This document shows, in pieces, positions 50,994 through 59,069 of a stretch of 64,000 nucleotides of DNA. The stretch spans positions 372,001 through 436,000 of the forward strand of contig NZ_JAPIVO010000009.1 of NCBI RefSeq assembly GCF_026239655.1, read 5' to 3'. Source of the DNA: Pedobacter sp. MR2016-24 (GTDB lineage: Bacteria; Bacteroidota; Bacteroidia; Sphingobacteriales; Sphingobacteriaceae). Both the position numbers and the translations under genes were made by a program. Under the pieces are notes generated by a model. That model saw only the letters and a list, made by a program, of their open reading frames with translations. It had not been told where the DNA came from and made no database searches. Positions within the stretch are counted from its first letter, which is position 1, and each line of letters begins with the position of its first letter.

Positions 50994-52367
50994 TTAACGA
51001 TGGGTAAAGACCAGGCTGTTAGCTGCATCAAGCGTTCTGGTGTCTGTAAGCACTTTTCCTGCTTTTAAATTACTTGTTCTGAGTTTTGAATTTACCGATG
51101 CAGTATTGCTGCTGCCCGTTATACTATTAATCGCGGCCTGAACCAGCGGATCGCCGGTATCACCTAAGGCGAGCAGTGGAAGTGATGATAACTCGTTCAC
51201 TGCAATGTCTGGTGCGATGCCTGAGCTGTAGTTGCCGCTGCCAGCAGCATTGAATAGCTTATACACAATAGGATGTAGTTCCCATTCCACCTGCTTTGGA
51301 TTTCGCATATCAGCTATAGTAAAAGAAGCTTCATCTTTGCCCCGGGTTTTTTCTCCTACCACTATCACCTGCATGTAGGGCTTTAAATTATTGATCATGA
51401 TTTCAGCGGCCGATGCCGTGGCACCTGTTGCTAAAATAAAAATTCTTCTCAAGTCAAGATTGCGCTGTAGCAAGCTATTAAAATTCAGGCTGCGGTCGAA
51501 CGTTGATGCCGTGCCGATAGATTCAGTTTTCGCTCCACCGTTTTTATTTCCTTTGTAGGTGATGAAAGGAGTGCCATAAGTAATCCCCGGTGCGATCATC
51601 GTACACAGTCCGGCAGCTTCCGCTACCTGACCGCCAGAATTATAACGCAGATCAAGAATTAACTCTGTTACTCCTGCATTTTTGAAATTGCTGAATGTAT
51701 TATTTAATGAGCTGGCCAGTCCGGTGTTAAAGTCGTTGGTATATAAATAGCCGGTTTTAACATTTCCTGTTTGTAAGATTTTGCTGATGGAAGGTTGTTC
51801 AAAAGTAGCACCTGCATTAATTTCGACAGGGCCGGCGTCCATTCCGAGCAGTACTTTATTTGCACTGATGACTTCCTGTTGCAGTGCCGCTGCATCCGCA
51901 GAATTTAGCTGTTTTCCGTTAATCTGATAAATATAGTCTCCTCGTTTTAATCCGGCTCTGGATGCCGGCGAATCGTTTAAAACCTGTTTAATAACGCCGA
52001 TAATATTTCCACTGGACTCTTCTGTGAAGGTGGTATAATCAAAACCATACTTGCTTCTGGTAGATACTGTTCCTGTTGAGGGGTCTGAGGGAAGTATAAG
52101 ATAAGAAAAGCGGTCGGCAGTATTGCGTATTGCATTCAAGAATGATTTAGGATCAGGCGTAAGATCTGGTTTGCCGGGCAGGCTTTCATTCCAGTAATAA
52201 TAACGTTGCAGACTATCTAAAATCCAGGTGTTTATGTTCTCGTTAGTTCCTGCCGGATAATCTGGTTTAGCGATGTTTTTTTTGCAGGATTGTAATATTA
52301 GTAACAGCAGAATCAGCGCTGTAAATTTATGCAAATGGCTGTTTAGAGGAAAAAAATCACGCTGCAT
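50994..52367 (-). CDS. S41-family C-terminal-processing-like peptidase, lipoprotein
   Basis: 457 residues with a lipobox at LILQSCKKN (Cys 28). It has an N-terminal helical cap, a PDZ domain (VIKQVLNDSPASRAGLKRGD near residue 125), and the S41 catalytic core: LILDLRYNSGGQVAEAAGLC, the catalytic Ser in LATGATASAAEIMINNL and the Lys in VVGEKTRGKDEAS. Both members of the Ser/Lys dyad are present. Tail-specific proteases cut surface or periplasmic proteins from the C-terminus. It lies 77 bases upstream of the sigma gene on the same strand, raising the possibility that it cleaves a component of that signalling path; this is inference. The 440 bases upstream hold only repeats. Confidence 0.9.
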   Translation of the reverse strand: MQRDFFPLNSHLHKFTALILLLLILQSCKKNIAKPDYPAGTNENINTWILDSLQRYYYWNESLPGKPDLTPDPKSFLNAIRNTADRFSYLILPSDPSTGTVSTRSKYGFDYTTFTEESSGNIIGVIKQVLNDSPASRAGLKRGDYIYQINGKQLNSADAAALQQEVISANKVLLGMDAGPVEINAGATFEQPSISKILQTGNVKTGYLYTNDFNTGLASSLNNTFSNFKNAGVTELILDLRYNSGGQVAEAAGLCTMIAPGITYGTPFITYKGNKNGGAKTESIGTASTFDRSLNFNSLLQRNLDLRRIFILATGATASAAEIMINNLKPYMQVIVVGEKTRGKDEASFTIADMRNPKQVEWELHPIVYKLFNAAGSGNYSSGIAPDIAVNELSSLPLLALGDTGDPLVQAAINSITGSSNTASVNSKLRTSNLKAGKVLTDTRTLDAANSLVFTHR

Positions 52368-52607
52368 AGTGTCGTATTTTTAGGAAATATATACAAACAT
52401 AGCTTACGAATGTTAATATATGGTTAAGTTTTGGATATGCTGTAAGGTTTAAATTCGGGAATGAAAAAATTCAGCAATCAGCTACTCTGAATATAAATTA
52501 ACTGAGGGTGAACACTAGTCAGGTTAGATTCATCCTTGGGATGGGCTCGGATTTGCCTGCGGAATTGATGGAATGCAGCTCGTATTTTGGTCGGCAAGGA
52601 ACCAGGT

Positions 52608-52640
52608 TGGAAGCAAGGTGGAAGCACGGTAAAAGCACGT
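52608..52640 (+). repeat. Three tandem 11-bp repeats
   Basis: TGGAAGCAAGG, TGGAAGCACGG and TAAAAGCACGT follow one another without gap. The 11-base period matches one helical turn. They lie in the 440-bp region between the S41 protease and the DUF6266 pair, which contains no gene I can support. Confidence 0.6.
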
Positions 52641-52724
52641 TTTTTCAATAAAACCTGCTTTTTTCTTACTTCCGGTCAGGATCCATTCTGCTTTGGATAT
52701 GTAGGACGTCCGCACAACGTTCGA

Positions 52725-52758
52725 CCAGCTATTGAACTATTTTAGAGCCAGCTATTGA
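52725..52758 (+). repeat. Direct repeat CCAGCTATTGA x2, 23 bases apart
   Basis: Identical 11-mers at 52725-52735 and 52748-52758, 20 bases before a near-consensus -7 box (TATCTTTA, 52778-52785). Position and spacing fit a regulator site for the DUF6266 genes; no regulator is identified. Confidence 0.5.
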
Positions 52759-52777
52759 CAAAGGTCCTTTCAGTGCT

Positions 52778-52785
52778 TATCTTTA
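52778..52785 (+). promoter_or_regulatory. Near-consensus -7 element (TATCTTTA)
   Basis: One base off TAnnTTTG, 22 bases before the ATG at 52808. Confidence 0.4.
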
Positions 52786-52807
52786 ACGAAATTAAATCAT
52801 ATAAAAA

Positions 52808-53599
52808 ATGGGAAAAATCAAAAATGGATTTGTGACGGGGCCTGTCGGACCCGTTACTTATAGAAAAGACGGCGATCAACAAATAATACAGTCCAGACCT
52901 GGAAAGGGTAACACTAACATGTCTGAAGTGACAATGGAATTTGCTTCCAGCTTTTCGATTGCCAGTGCTTTGGGATCAAACATCAGGGAGTGCTTTCAGA
53001 AAAGTATCAACGGTTGGTATGAGGGCAAGATTGTTAACCAATTGAATGGATTGCTGAATACCATTGTCACACAGTGCCGGGATGTAAAGACGCAAAAGCT
53101 GTCTTATGATGAATACAGCTTTAAAAAATTAGCTGGTTTTGAATTTAACCCTACATCGGCTTTAGGTAAACAGATTGGTTTTGATGTTCAGACTCAATGG
53201 TTATCTGGCCAGTTGAAGGTCACTATTCCCCGGATACACCTGCCTTTACAATTAAAATTTCCGGCAGGAGTGAACAGATGTGAGCTCTGTTTCAGTCTGG
53301 GTATAATGAGACCTCAGGAAGGTTACCGGCTTCAATATCCTGAGCGGAGATCAATGGTTGTATTAAAGCATCAGCCTGAAACTGAAGAAACAGTATTTAC
53401 TTTCAATGTGCCTGAAGGCTGTCTTTACCTCTTAACCTTAGGTCTGCGATACATTACGCAGCGAGGTAACACTGAAACACTGTTTAACAGTAAGACCTTT
53501 AATCCGGTGGGCATTCTTGAAGCTTATTTGGTCCCGGGTATCTATTCAGGCGAGGACGGGCTGGAATGGATCGATATGCCTCGTGTAAAAATCAATTAA
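52808..53599 (+). CDS. DUF6266-like protein, first copy
   Basis: 263 residues. It begins MGKIKNGFVTGPVGPVTYRK, the start pattern of DUF6266 proteins, which are common in several copies in Sphingobacteriaceae and have no known function. A helical part (SEVTMEFASSFSIASALGSN) is followed by beta-rich sequence containing CELCFSLGIMRPQEGYRLQY with two cysteines. No signal peptide. It is paired with a second related gene 25 bases downstream, so the two form an operon. Confidence 0.75.
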   Translation: MGKIKNGFVTGPVGPVTYRKDGDQQIIQSRPGKGNTNMSEVTMEFASSFSIASALGSNIRECFQKSINGWYEGKIVNQLNGLLNTIVTQCRDVKTQKLSYDEYSFKKLAGFEFNPTSALGKQIGFDVQTQWLSGQLKVTIPRIHLPLQLKFPAGVNRCELCFSLGIMRPQEGYRLQYPERRSMVVLKHQPETEETVFTFNVPEGCLYLLTLGLRYITQRGNTETLFNSKTFNPVGILEAYLVPGIYSGEDGLEWIDMPRVKIN

Positions 53600-53624
53600 T
53601 TGTACACCTTAAAATTTATTAAAA

Positions 53625-54290
53625 ATGGGAATATTAAATAAAGGCCTCCTGGGCGCAGTTTCAGGAAAAGTAGGTCCGGTGATAGGTGTCATACGCAAGG
53701 CAATGGCGATTATCCGCTCCTTACCTAGGGAAAGTAAGAAAAAGGCTTCGGAAGCTCAGGTATTTAACAGAAATAAATTTGGTAGCATATCCGCCTTGCT
53801 GTCAGAATTCAGAGAGCTCATAGAGATTGGTTTTTATGATAAAAAAGAACCAGGTAATCAGATGGATAGGGCTATCAGCTGGAATGGGAAGCATGTTTTT
53901 GGAATTGATGGTATGCAAGTAAAGCCCGACTTATCAAAATTGGTATTGAGTATGGGTACTTTATTCAGGACAACAGGTGCGAAGCTGATTCCCGGGCCGG
54001 AAAAAAGTTTGCGGCTGACCTGGAATGATGATGAAGAACACTGGTCAGATCAGCATGCGATGCAGCGAGGGGCTGATCACGCGATGGTGGCAGTGATGTA
54101 TAAGATAAAAAAGGATTATAATGTCGATATTTACTATGAACAGGGCAGAAGAGCAGATCTGGAGTTGAACTTGCAGCTGAAATATGCCGATATTAAGCAT
54201 CCAGTGCACCTGTGGCTGTTTTTCGCTTCAGAAGACAGGACGGCAGCGTCGAAAAGTGAGTATTTTCAGACAATGCTCGCACAAGATTAA
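53625..54290 (+). CDS. DUF6266-like protein, second copy
   Basis: 221 residues, beginning MGILNKGLLGAVSGKVGPVI, more typical of DUF6266 than its neighbour. The basic N-terminal segment (IRKAMAIIRSLPRESKKKAS) is followed by a helical region and then beta strands (HPVHLWLFFASEDRTAASKS). The two copies share the glycine-rich start and domain order but little else, so they diverged long ago. Unknown function. A terminator follows the stop. Confidence 0.75.
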   Translation: MGILNKGLLGAVSGKVGPVIGVIRKAMAIIRSLPRESKKKASEAQVFNRNKFGSISALLSEFRELIEIGFYDKKEPGNQMDRAISWNGKHVFGIDGMQVKPDLSKLVLSMGTLFRTTGAKLIPGPEKSLRLTWNDDEEHWSDQHAMQRGADHAMVAVMYKIKKDYNVDIYYEQGRRADLELNLQLKYADIKHPVHLWLFFASEDRTAASKSEYFQTMLAQD

Positions 54291-54311
54291 CTTGGCAGCT
54301 GGATCAATAAG

Positions 54312-54334
54312 ATGGGGATCCTTGTCCCCATTTT
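54312..54334 (+). terminator. Terminator after the DUF6266 pair
   Basis: A perfect 7-bp stem ATGGGGA / TCCCCAT with six-base loop and short T-run. Confidence 0.75.
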
Positions 54335-54367
54335 CAAATTTCTTCCTGATAATGCATCTTAAAAACT

Positions 54368-54375
54368 TACCTTTG
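54368..54375 (+). promoter_or_regulatory. -7 promoter element (TACCTTTG) of thrS
   Basis: Exact TAnnTTTG match 72 bases before the thrS ATG, giving a leader of about 65 bases, longer than others in this window. Confidence 0.55.
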
Positions 54376-54447
54376 TCATTCCAAAAATCACGTTGTATTG
54401 ATTGGAGTATAAATTTTTTTAAATTCACATATAAATCATAGTTGTAG

Positions 54448-56373
54448 ATGATTAACATTACACTTCCTGATGGCTCTGTCCGTCCTTATGAAAATGGGAC
54501 TACTGCACATCAAATTGCCTTATCAATTTCTGAAGGCTTAGCGCGTAACGTACTGGCTGCCGAAGTTAACGGCGAGGTTTGGGATTCAAGCCGCCCTATT
54601 GAAACAGATGCTGCTGTTAAATTACTGACATGGAACGACCAGGCTGGTAAAGCTACATTCTGGCATTCTTCTGCGCATATTATGGCAGAAGCACTGGAAG
54701 CTTTATACCCGGGTACTAAATTCGGTATAGGTCCAGCTATTGAAACCGGTTTCTATTATGATGTGGATTTCGGCGACCGTGAGTTTTCTTCGGATGATTT
54801 CAAGGCAATCGAAACTAAAATCATTGAGCTGGCTAAACAGAAAGAAGTTTTTGTCAGAGAGAGCGTTTCTAAATCAGACGCGGTAGCCTATTTTACTGAA
54901 AAAGGCGACGAATATAAACTGGATCTGATTGATGGTCTGGAAGACGGAAAAATTACGTTCTATTCGCAAGGACAGTTCACTGATTTATGTCGCGGTCCGC
55001 ATATCCCGAATACCGGATTTGTAAAAGCGGTTAAATTAATGAATGTTGCAGGTGCTTACTGGAGAGGTGATGAGACCAAAAAACAGCTGACACGTATTTA
55101 TGGGGTTACTTTCCCTAAAGCAAGTGAGCTGACTGAGTATCTTTTAATGATTGAGGAAGCTAAAAAACGCGACCACAGGAAATTAGGTAAAGAGCTGGAG
55201 TTATTCGCTTTCTCAGAGAAGGTAGGTATGGGCTTGCCATTATGGTTGCCTAAAGGAACTGCTTTACGTGAGCGTCTGGTGAACTTCCTGACCAAAGCAC
55301 AGTCAAAAGCTGGCTATGAGCAGGTCATTACACCGCATATCGGCCACAAGAATTTATATATTACTTCCGGTCACTGGGAGAAATATGGTAAAGACTCTTT
55401 TCAGTCGATCAAAACCCCGCAGGAAGGGGAGGAGTTCTTGTTAAAACCAATGAACTGTCCGCATCACTGTGAGATTTACAAAGTTAAACCACGTTCTTAT
55501 AAAGATCTTCCATTACGTTTTGCAGAATTCGGCACGGTTTACCGTTATGAGCAAAGCGGGGAACTGCATGGACTTACCAGGGTAAGAGGATTTACTCAGG
55601 ATGATGCACATTTGTTTTGTCGCCCGGACCAGGTTAAAGAAGAATTCAAGAAGGTGATTGACCTTGTATTGTATGTGTTTAAGTCATTAGGTTTTACTGA
55701 TTACACTGCGCAGATCTCGCTGAGAGATCCTGAAAACAAGGCCAAATACATCGGCACTGATGAAAACTGGAAACTGGCAGAGGATGCAATTATTGAAGCA
55801 TCGGCTGAGAAAGGATTGCCGACAGTAGTAGAATTGGGCGAAGCTGCATTTTACGGACCAAAGTTAGATTTCATGGTGAAAGATGCATTGGGCAGAAAAT
55901 GGCAGCTGGGTACGATTCAGGTTGATTATAATTTACCGGAAAGATTTGAGCTGGAATACACAGGCAGCGATAATTTAAAACACCGTCCGGTAATGATCCA
56001 CCGTGCGCCCTTTGGCTCTCTGGAGCGTTTTGTTGCGGTTTTGATTGAGCATTGTGCTGGTAATTTCCCGTTATGGCTGTCGCCCGAACAATTTATTATC
56101 CTGCCGATCTCAGAAAAATATGAAGATTATGCTAAAAAAGTTTCAGATGAACTAAATAATTCCGATATTCGCGGTTTGATTGACTTTCGGGATGAGAAAA
56201 TAGGAAGGAAAATCAGGGACGCAGAGATGAAGAAAATCCCTTATATGCTGATTATCGGTGAAAAGGAGATGTTGGAAGGTAAGGTTTCAGTAAGGAAACA
56301 TGGTGAGGGAGATTTAGGAGAAATGACACTTGAAGCGTTTAGTGAATTATTAATTAAAGAAATAACAGTTTAA
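54448..56373 (+). CDS. thrS: Threonyl-tRNA synthetase
   Basis: 641 residues with the full class II ThrRS layout. The TGS domain (1-62, INITLPDGSVRPYENGTTAH) comes first, then the editing domain with HSSAHIMAEALEALYP (first HxxxH) and TDLCRGPHIPNTG. The catalytic core has motif 1 near residue 300, MNCPHHCEIYK (zinc Cys), motif 2 RFAEFGTVYRYEQSGELHGL TRVRGFTQDDAH with catalytic Arg, and motif 3 HRAPFGSLERF. The C-terminal anticodon domain starts near residue 550. It charges tRNA-Thr. First gene of the classic thrS-infC-rpmI-rplT unit. Confidence 0.98.
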   Translation: MINITLPDGSVRPYENGTTAHQIALSISEGLARNVLAAEVNGEVWDSSRPIETDAAVKLLTWNDQAGKATFWHSSAHIMAEALEALYPGTKFGIGPAIETGFYYDVDFGDREFSSDDFKAIETKIIELAKQKEVFVRESVSKSDAVAYFTEKGDEYKLDLIDGLEDGKITFYSQGQFTDLCRGPHIPNTGFVKAVKLMNVAGAYWRGDETKKQLTRIYGVTFPKASELTEYLLMIEEAKKRDHRKLGKELELFAFSEKVGMGLPLWLPKGTALRERLVNFLTKAQSKAGYEQVITPHIGHKNLYITSGHWEKYGKDSFQSIKTPQEGEEFLLKPMNCPHHCEIYKVKPRSYKDLPLRFAEFGTVYRYEQSGELHGLTRVRGFTQDDAHLFCRPDQVKEEFKKVIDLVLYVFKSLGFTDYTAQISLRDPENKAKYIGTDENWKLAEDAIIEASAEKGLPTVVELGEAAFYGPKLDFMVKDALGRKWQLGTIQVDYNLPERFELEYTGSDNLKHRPVMIHRAPFGSLERFVAVLIEHCAGNFPLWLSPEQFIILPISEKYEDYAKKVSDELNNSDIRGLIDFRDEKIGRKIRDAEMKKIPYMLIIGEKEMLEGKVSVRKHGEGDLGEMTLEAFSELLIKEITV

Positions 56374-56386
56374 ATAGTATACAAAT

Positions 56387-56956
56387 TTGGCATTAGGCAG
56401 ACCAGGATTTAACAGGGGACCACGTCCTCCTTTTAAGAAAAAAGAAGCAGAACATAATATTAATCAGTTTATCCGCGCCCAGGAGGTGAGGTTAGCTGGA
56501 GATAATGTTGAGCCGGGGATTTATCCTTTGGCAAAAGCTTTAGCCCTTGCTGATGAACTGGAACTGGATCTTGTAGAGATATCTCCAAATGCAGTACCTC
56601 CGGTTTGTAGAATAATCGATTATAGCAAATTTGTTTACGAACAAAAGAAGAAGCAAAAAGAGATTAAAGCAAATGCTAAGCAAACGGTAATTAAAGAGAT
56701 CCGTTTTGGTCCTAACACGAATGACCATGATTTTCAGTTTAAACTGAAACATGCGCAGAGTTTCCTCGAAAGTGGAGAGAAAGTTAGGGCATATGTGCAT
56801 TTCAAAGGTAGAGCAATCGTTTATAAGGAACAGGGAGAGATCCTTTTACTTAAATTCGCTCAGGCTTTGGAAGATATAGGTAAGGTAGAATTATTACCAA
56901 AGTTAGAGGGTAAGCGTATGTTTTTGACGCTGGCTCCAAAAGTTGCAAAAAAATAA
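56387..56956 (+). CDS. infC: Translation initiation factor IF-3 (TTG start)
   Basis: About 189 residues from a TTG at 56387. No in-frame ATG exists before the far C-terminus, and an in-frame stop lies 12 bases upstream, so a non-AUG start is required. N-domain: FNRGPRPPFKKKEAEHNINQ then ALADELELDLVEISPNAVPP; linker KFVYEQKKKQKEIK; C-domain EIRFGPNTNDHDFQFKLKHA and VHFKGRAIVYKEQGE. IF-3 binds the 30S subunit and rejects non-standard start codons. In Escherichia coli infC starts at AUU and is self-limited by this discrimination, and the TTG here would allow the same loop (inference). Confidence 0.95.
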   Translation: MALGRPGFNRGPRPPFKKKEAEHNINQFIRAQEVRLAGDNVEPGIYPLAKALALADELELDLVEISPNAVPPVCRIIDYSKFVYEQKKKQKEIKANAKQTVIKEIRFGPNTNDHDFQFKLKHAQSFLESGEKVRAYVHFKGRAIVYKEQGEILLLKFAQALEDIGKVELLPKLEGKRMFLTLAPKVAKK

Positions 56957-56981
56957 TAAATTACATAAATAAGAATAGGTT

Positions 56982-57182
56982 ATGCCAAAAATGAAAACCA
57001 ATTCCAGTGCTAAAAAGCGCTTCAGGCTTACTGGAACAGGTAAAATCGCAAGAAAAAACGCATACAAAAGTCACATCTTGACAAAGATGTCTACTAAACG
57101 TAAGCGTAATTTGGGTCAGACTAGTATGGTCTCTGCAGCTGATATGGGCAACGTTAAGCGTATGCTTGCTATCGGTAAATAA
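56982..57182 (+). CDS. rpmI: 50S ribosomal protein L35
   Basis: 66 residues, strongly basic: MPKMKTNSSAKKRFRLTGTG and SHILTKMSTKRKRNLGQTSM are diagnostic of L35. Lies 25 bases after infC and 75 before rplT, in the conserved order. Confidence 0.97.
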   Translation: MPKMKTNSSAKKRFRLTGTGKIARKNAYKSHILTKMSTKRKRNLGQTSMVSAADMGNVKRMLAIGK

Positions 57183-57257
57183 TTAAATTCGTAACCAGGT
57201 AACCGGTAGTAAGTTTGCTGAAATACGCAGCACCGCTTATCAAAAAACAACAACACT

Positions 57258-57602
57258 ATGCCACGTTCGGTAAACGCAGTAGCTTCGAGAAGAAGACGGA
57301 AGAAAGTCCTTAATATGGCCAAAGGCTATTGGGGATCAAGAAGTAAAGTATTCACTGTAGCTAAAAATACGGTTGAGAAAGGTTTGCAATATGCATACCG
57401 TGACCGTAAGGTTAAGAAAAGAGAATTCCGCGGACTATGGATTCAACGTATCAACGCTGGAGCTCGTCAACACGGTATTTCTTACTCTCAATTGATTGGT
57501 AAATTAGCCGCTAAAAACATTGGTTTAAACCGTAAGGTTTTAGCTGACTTAGCGATGAATCATCCGGAAGCTTTCAAAGCAGTAATTGATACAGTTAAAT
57601 AG
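57258..57602 (+). CDS. rplT: 50S ribosomal protein L20
   Basis: 114 residues, basic: MPRSVNAVASRRRRKKVLNM, GYWGSRSKVFTVAKNTVEKG and the C-terminal NHPEAFKAVIDTVK match L20, needed for early 50S assembly and, in some bacteria, a translational repressor of this operon. Last gene of the unit, followed by a strong terminator. Confidence 0.98.
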   Translation: MPRSVNAVASRRRRKKVLNMAKGYWGSRSKVFTVAKNTVEKGLQYAYRDRKVKKREFRGLWIQRINAGARQHGISYSQLIGKLAAKNIGLNRKVLADLAMNHPEAFKAVIDTVK

Positions 57603-57615
57603 AAATATATAACGC

Positions 57616-57654
57616 AACAAAAAAGGGGAGCAAATTTTGCTCCCCTTTTTTGTT
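57616..57654. terminator. Strong bidirectional terminator after rplT
   Basis: An almost unbroken 19-bp inverted repeat (57616-57634 with 57636-57654) with GGGGAGC core, A-run on the left and T-run on the right; serves rplT and the convergent gene. Confidence 0.93.
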
Positions 57655-57691
57655 GGTATTCATTTGATGTCTGACCTTTAACAGGATTCAG

Positions 57692-58087
57692 TTAAGCAGC
57701 CTTGGCTGCTTTTTTATGTCCTTTATGATCACCTTTTTTGTCTTTATGCTCAGCCTTAATGGCGTCAAGTTTTTTCTTCTGATCTGCTGTCAGCACCTGA
57801 TTCAATTTAGTATCAGTTTCATTTTTAACGGCTTCATGCTGGTCTTTCATCGCTTTCCTGGCATCTTTATTTTTCTTATGCCACGCTTCAGATTTTTTAA
57901 ACTTATCGAGTTCAATTGCATAAACTTTTTGCTTTTGATCTGCTGTCAATGTGAGTTCCTGTTGAAGTTTAGCCGTACTTTTTTCTGCCTTTTGTTCAGG
58001 AGTCAATTTATCTTTAGTACCATGCTGTGCGTAGGTAGAGGTTAAACCTGCTACTGCCAATGCTAATGTTAACAATATCTTTTTCAT
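57692..58087 (-). CDS. Small periplasmic Spy/LTxxQ-like protein
   Basis: 131 residues with a signal peptide (about 1-20, ending TYAQ). The mature part is charged and helical, with repeated LTPEQKAEKS, LTADQKQKVY and LTADQKKKLD units, the LTxxQ-type repeats of the Spy/CpxP group, and an Ala/Lys/His-rich tail (KKGDHKGHKKAAKAA). Spy-like proteins are ATP-independent periplasmic chaperones or metal-stress proteins; function here is inferred only from the repeats. The last codons form a small self-complementary hairpin (AAGCAGCC / GGCTGCTT). Confidence 0.75.
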   Translation of the reverse strand: MKKILLTLALAVAGLTSTYAQHGTKDKLTPEQKAEKSTAKLQQELTLTADQKQKVYAIELDKFKKSEAWHKKNKDARKAMKDQHEAVKNETDTKLNQVLTADQKKKLDAIKAEHKDKKGDHKGHKKAAKAA

Positions 58088-58158
58088 GTTTTATGTGTTG
58101 TATGCAGGTATAGAGTGCTATTGGAAAAAAAGGTTTAAAAACAATAGTGATAAATACA

Positions 58159-58935
58159 TTAGTTTTTATTCATCTGTGATAGTGACTTCTGCATTTGTGT
58201 CATCATATTGGTAAGCGTCTCAATAGTTGGATCCGGAGTAGGATCTGGCAAAGATGAACTGATATAAGCCTTTGCTTTCCAGATTTCCAGAATGTCTTCT
58301 GCAGGTACCATATACGGATCATAGATCTTATTGTCTGAAACCAGCTTTAGTTCTTTATTCTCTTTAAAACGGTTGCCGGCACGTTTGTATACCACACCTT
58401 CGTTTTTACTAACGATGACGTAAGTTTCGCCAGTTTTCACTTCATTCCAGTTGTCCATATACTCGCCGACAATTACACTTCCCGGCTGAATAGGCAACAT
58501 GGAATCCCCGACAATTTCGAATGCCCTGAAGGTACCCTGTTTAAGTGCAGGTAAAGGCAGCTGGAATTTAGGGAGATCTTTGATGTATTCCGGATCCGAA
58601 AATCCATTCAGGTAACCTGCACTTGCCTTTACCGGAACCATTTCTATATTCTCATTGTCGTTCTGGTCTACAGAAATACTGAGGATCCGGAGGTTGGATC
58701 CCTGGCTTTTTAGCTTCGGTCTCCACTTCTCGTTGATGGTTTCATTGATAAATTCATCCATCGTCAGTTCATAGTGTTCTGCTATTTTCTTTAGCAATTC
58801 GTATTTGGGTTCGGCACGGTCTTCCTCATAAGCTCCAACAAGTGATCTCTTAATTCCCATTAAATCAGCAAACTGCTGCTGTGTGTGGCCTTTTTTCTTT
58901 CTCAGGTATTTCAGATTGGTGGATATATTCGACAT
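58159..58935 (-). CDS. XRE-S24 repressor (LexA/CI-like, self-cleaving type)
   Basis: 258 residues. It has an N-terminal XRE helix-turn-helix (LRKKKGHTQQQFADLMGIKR, then SLVGAYEEDRAEPKYELLKK, residues 7-60), a linker, then an S24 domain with apparent cleavage bond A106-G107 in VKASAGYLNG, the Ser in VGDSMLP (S145) and the Lys in GVVYKR (K184). The 38-39-residue spacings agree with LexA/UmuD-type serine-lysine self-proteolysis. A Gln/Met-rich tail follows. It probably binds the ACTAA-N5-TTAGT sites beside its own start and is released by stress through self-cleavage; both are inference. It is divergent from the first GIY-YIG-like gene across 134 bases. Confidence 0.9.
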   Translation of the reverse strand: MSNISTNLKYLRKKKGHTQQQFADLMGIKRSLVGAYEEDRAEPKYELLKKIAEHYELTMDEFINETINEKWRPKLKSQGSNLRILSISVDQNDNENIEMVPVKASAGYLNGFSDPEYIKDLPKFQLPLPALKQGTFRAFEIVGDSMLPIQPGSVIVGEYMDNWNEVKTGETYVIVSKNEGVVYKRAGNRFKENKELKLVSDNKIYDPYMVPAEDILEIWKAKAYISSSLPDPTPDPTIETLTNMMTQMQKSLSQMNKN

Positions 58936-58960
58936 AAAAATAAATTTTAAAAATAGTTTG

Positions 58961-59006
58961 TTTGTACTAAAAAAGTTAGTAATATTGTACCAATAAAGTT
59001 AGTAAT
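58961..59006. promoter_or_regulatory. Operator module 1: paired ACTAA-N5-TTAGT sites
   Basis: Two palindromic half-site pairs, 58966-58980 (ACTAAaaaagTTAGT) and 58989-59003 (ACCAAtaaagTTAGT), exactly 23 bases apart, within a 46-bp unit repeated at 59569-59614 with 41 identical bases. The first site lies 11 bases upstream of a TATTTTTA -7-like element (minus strand, 58948-58955) of the repressor gene, so occupancy would block it. Confidence 0.78.
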
Positions 59007-59031
59007 ATTTATTCGTGTTGCAAATATATAT

Positions 59032-59046
59032 ACTAATTTAATTAGT
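59032..59046. promoter_or_regulatory. Operator site ACTAAtttaaTTAGT
   Basis: A near-perfect 15-base palindrome with the same half sites as the modules at 58961 and 59569, 23 bases before the first GIY-YIG-like ATG, so repressor binding would obstruct its promoter or initiation region. Confidence 0.75.
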
Positions 59047-59069
59047 GGTGATAATTTAAACTGAAAGCA

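Noticed and set aside
52530..52715. 61-codon open frame on the minus strand before the DUF6266 pair
   Set aside because: It spans the tandem repeats and has no recognisable sequence; low likelihood of coding.
57690..57710. Hairpin AAGCAGCC/GGCTGCTT as a terminator
   Set aside because: It is the last codons (Ala-Ala-Lys-Ala-Ala) and stop of the minus-strand gene; T-run lies on the wrong side for that gene.
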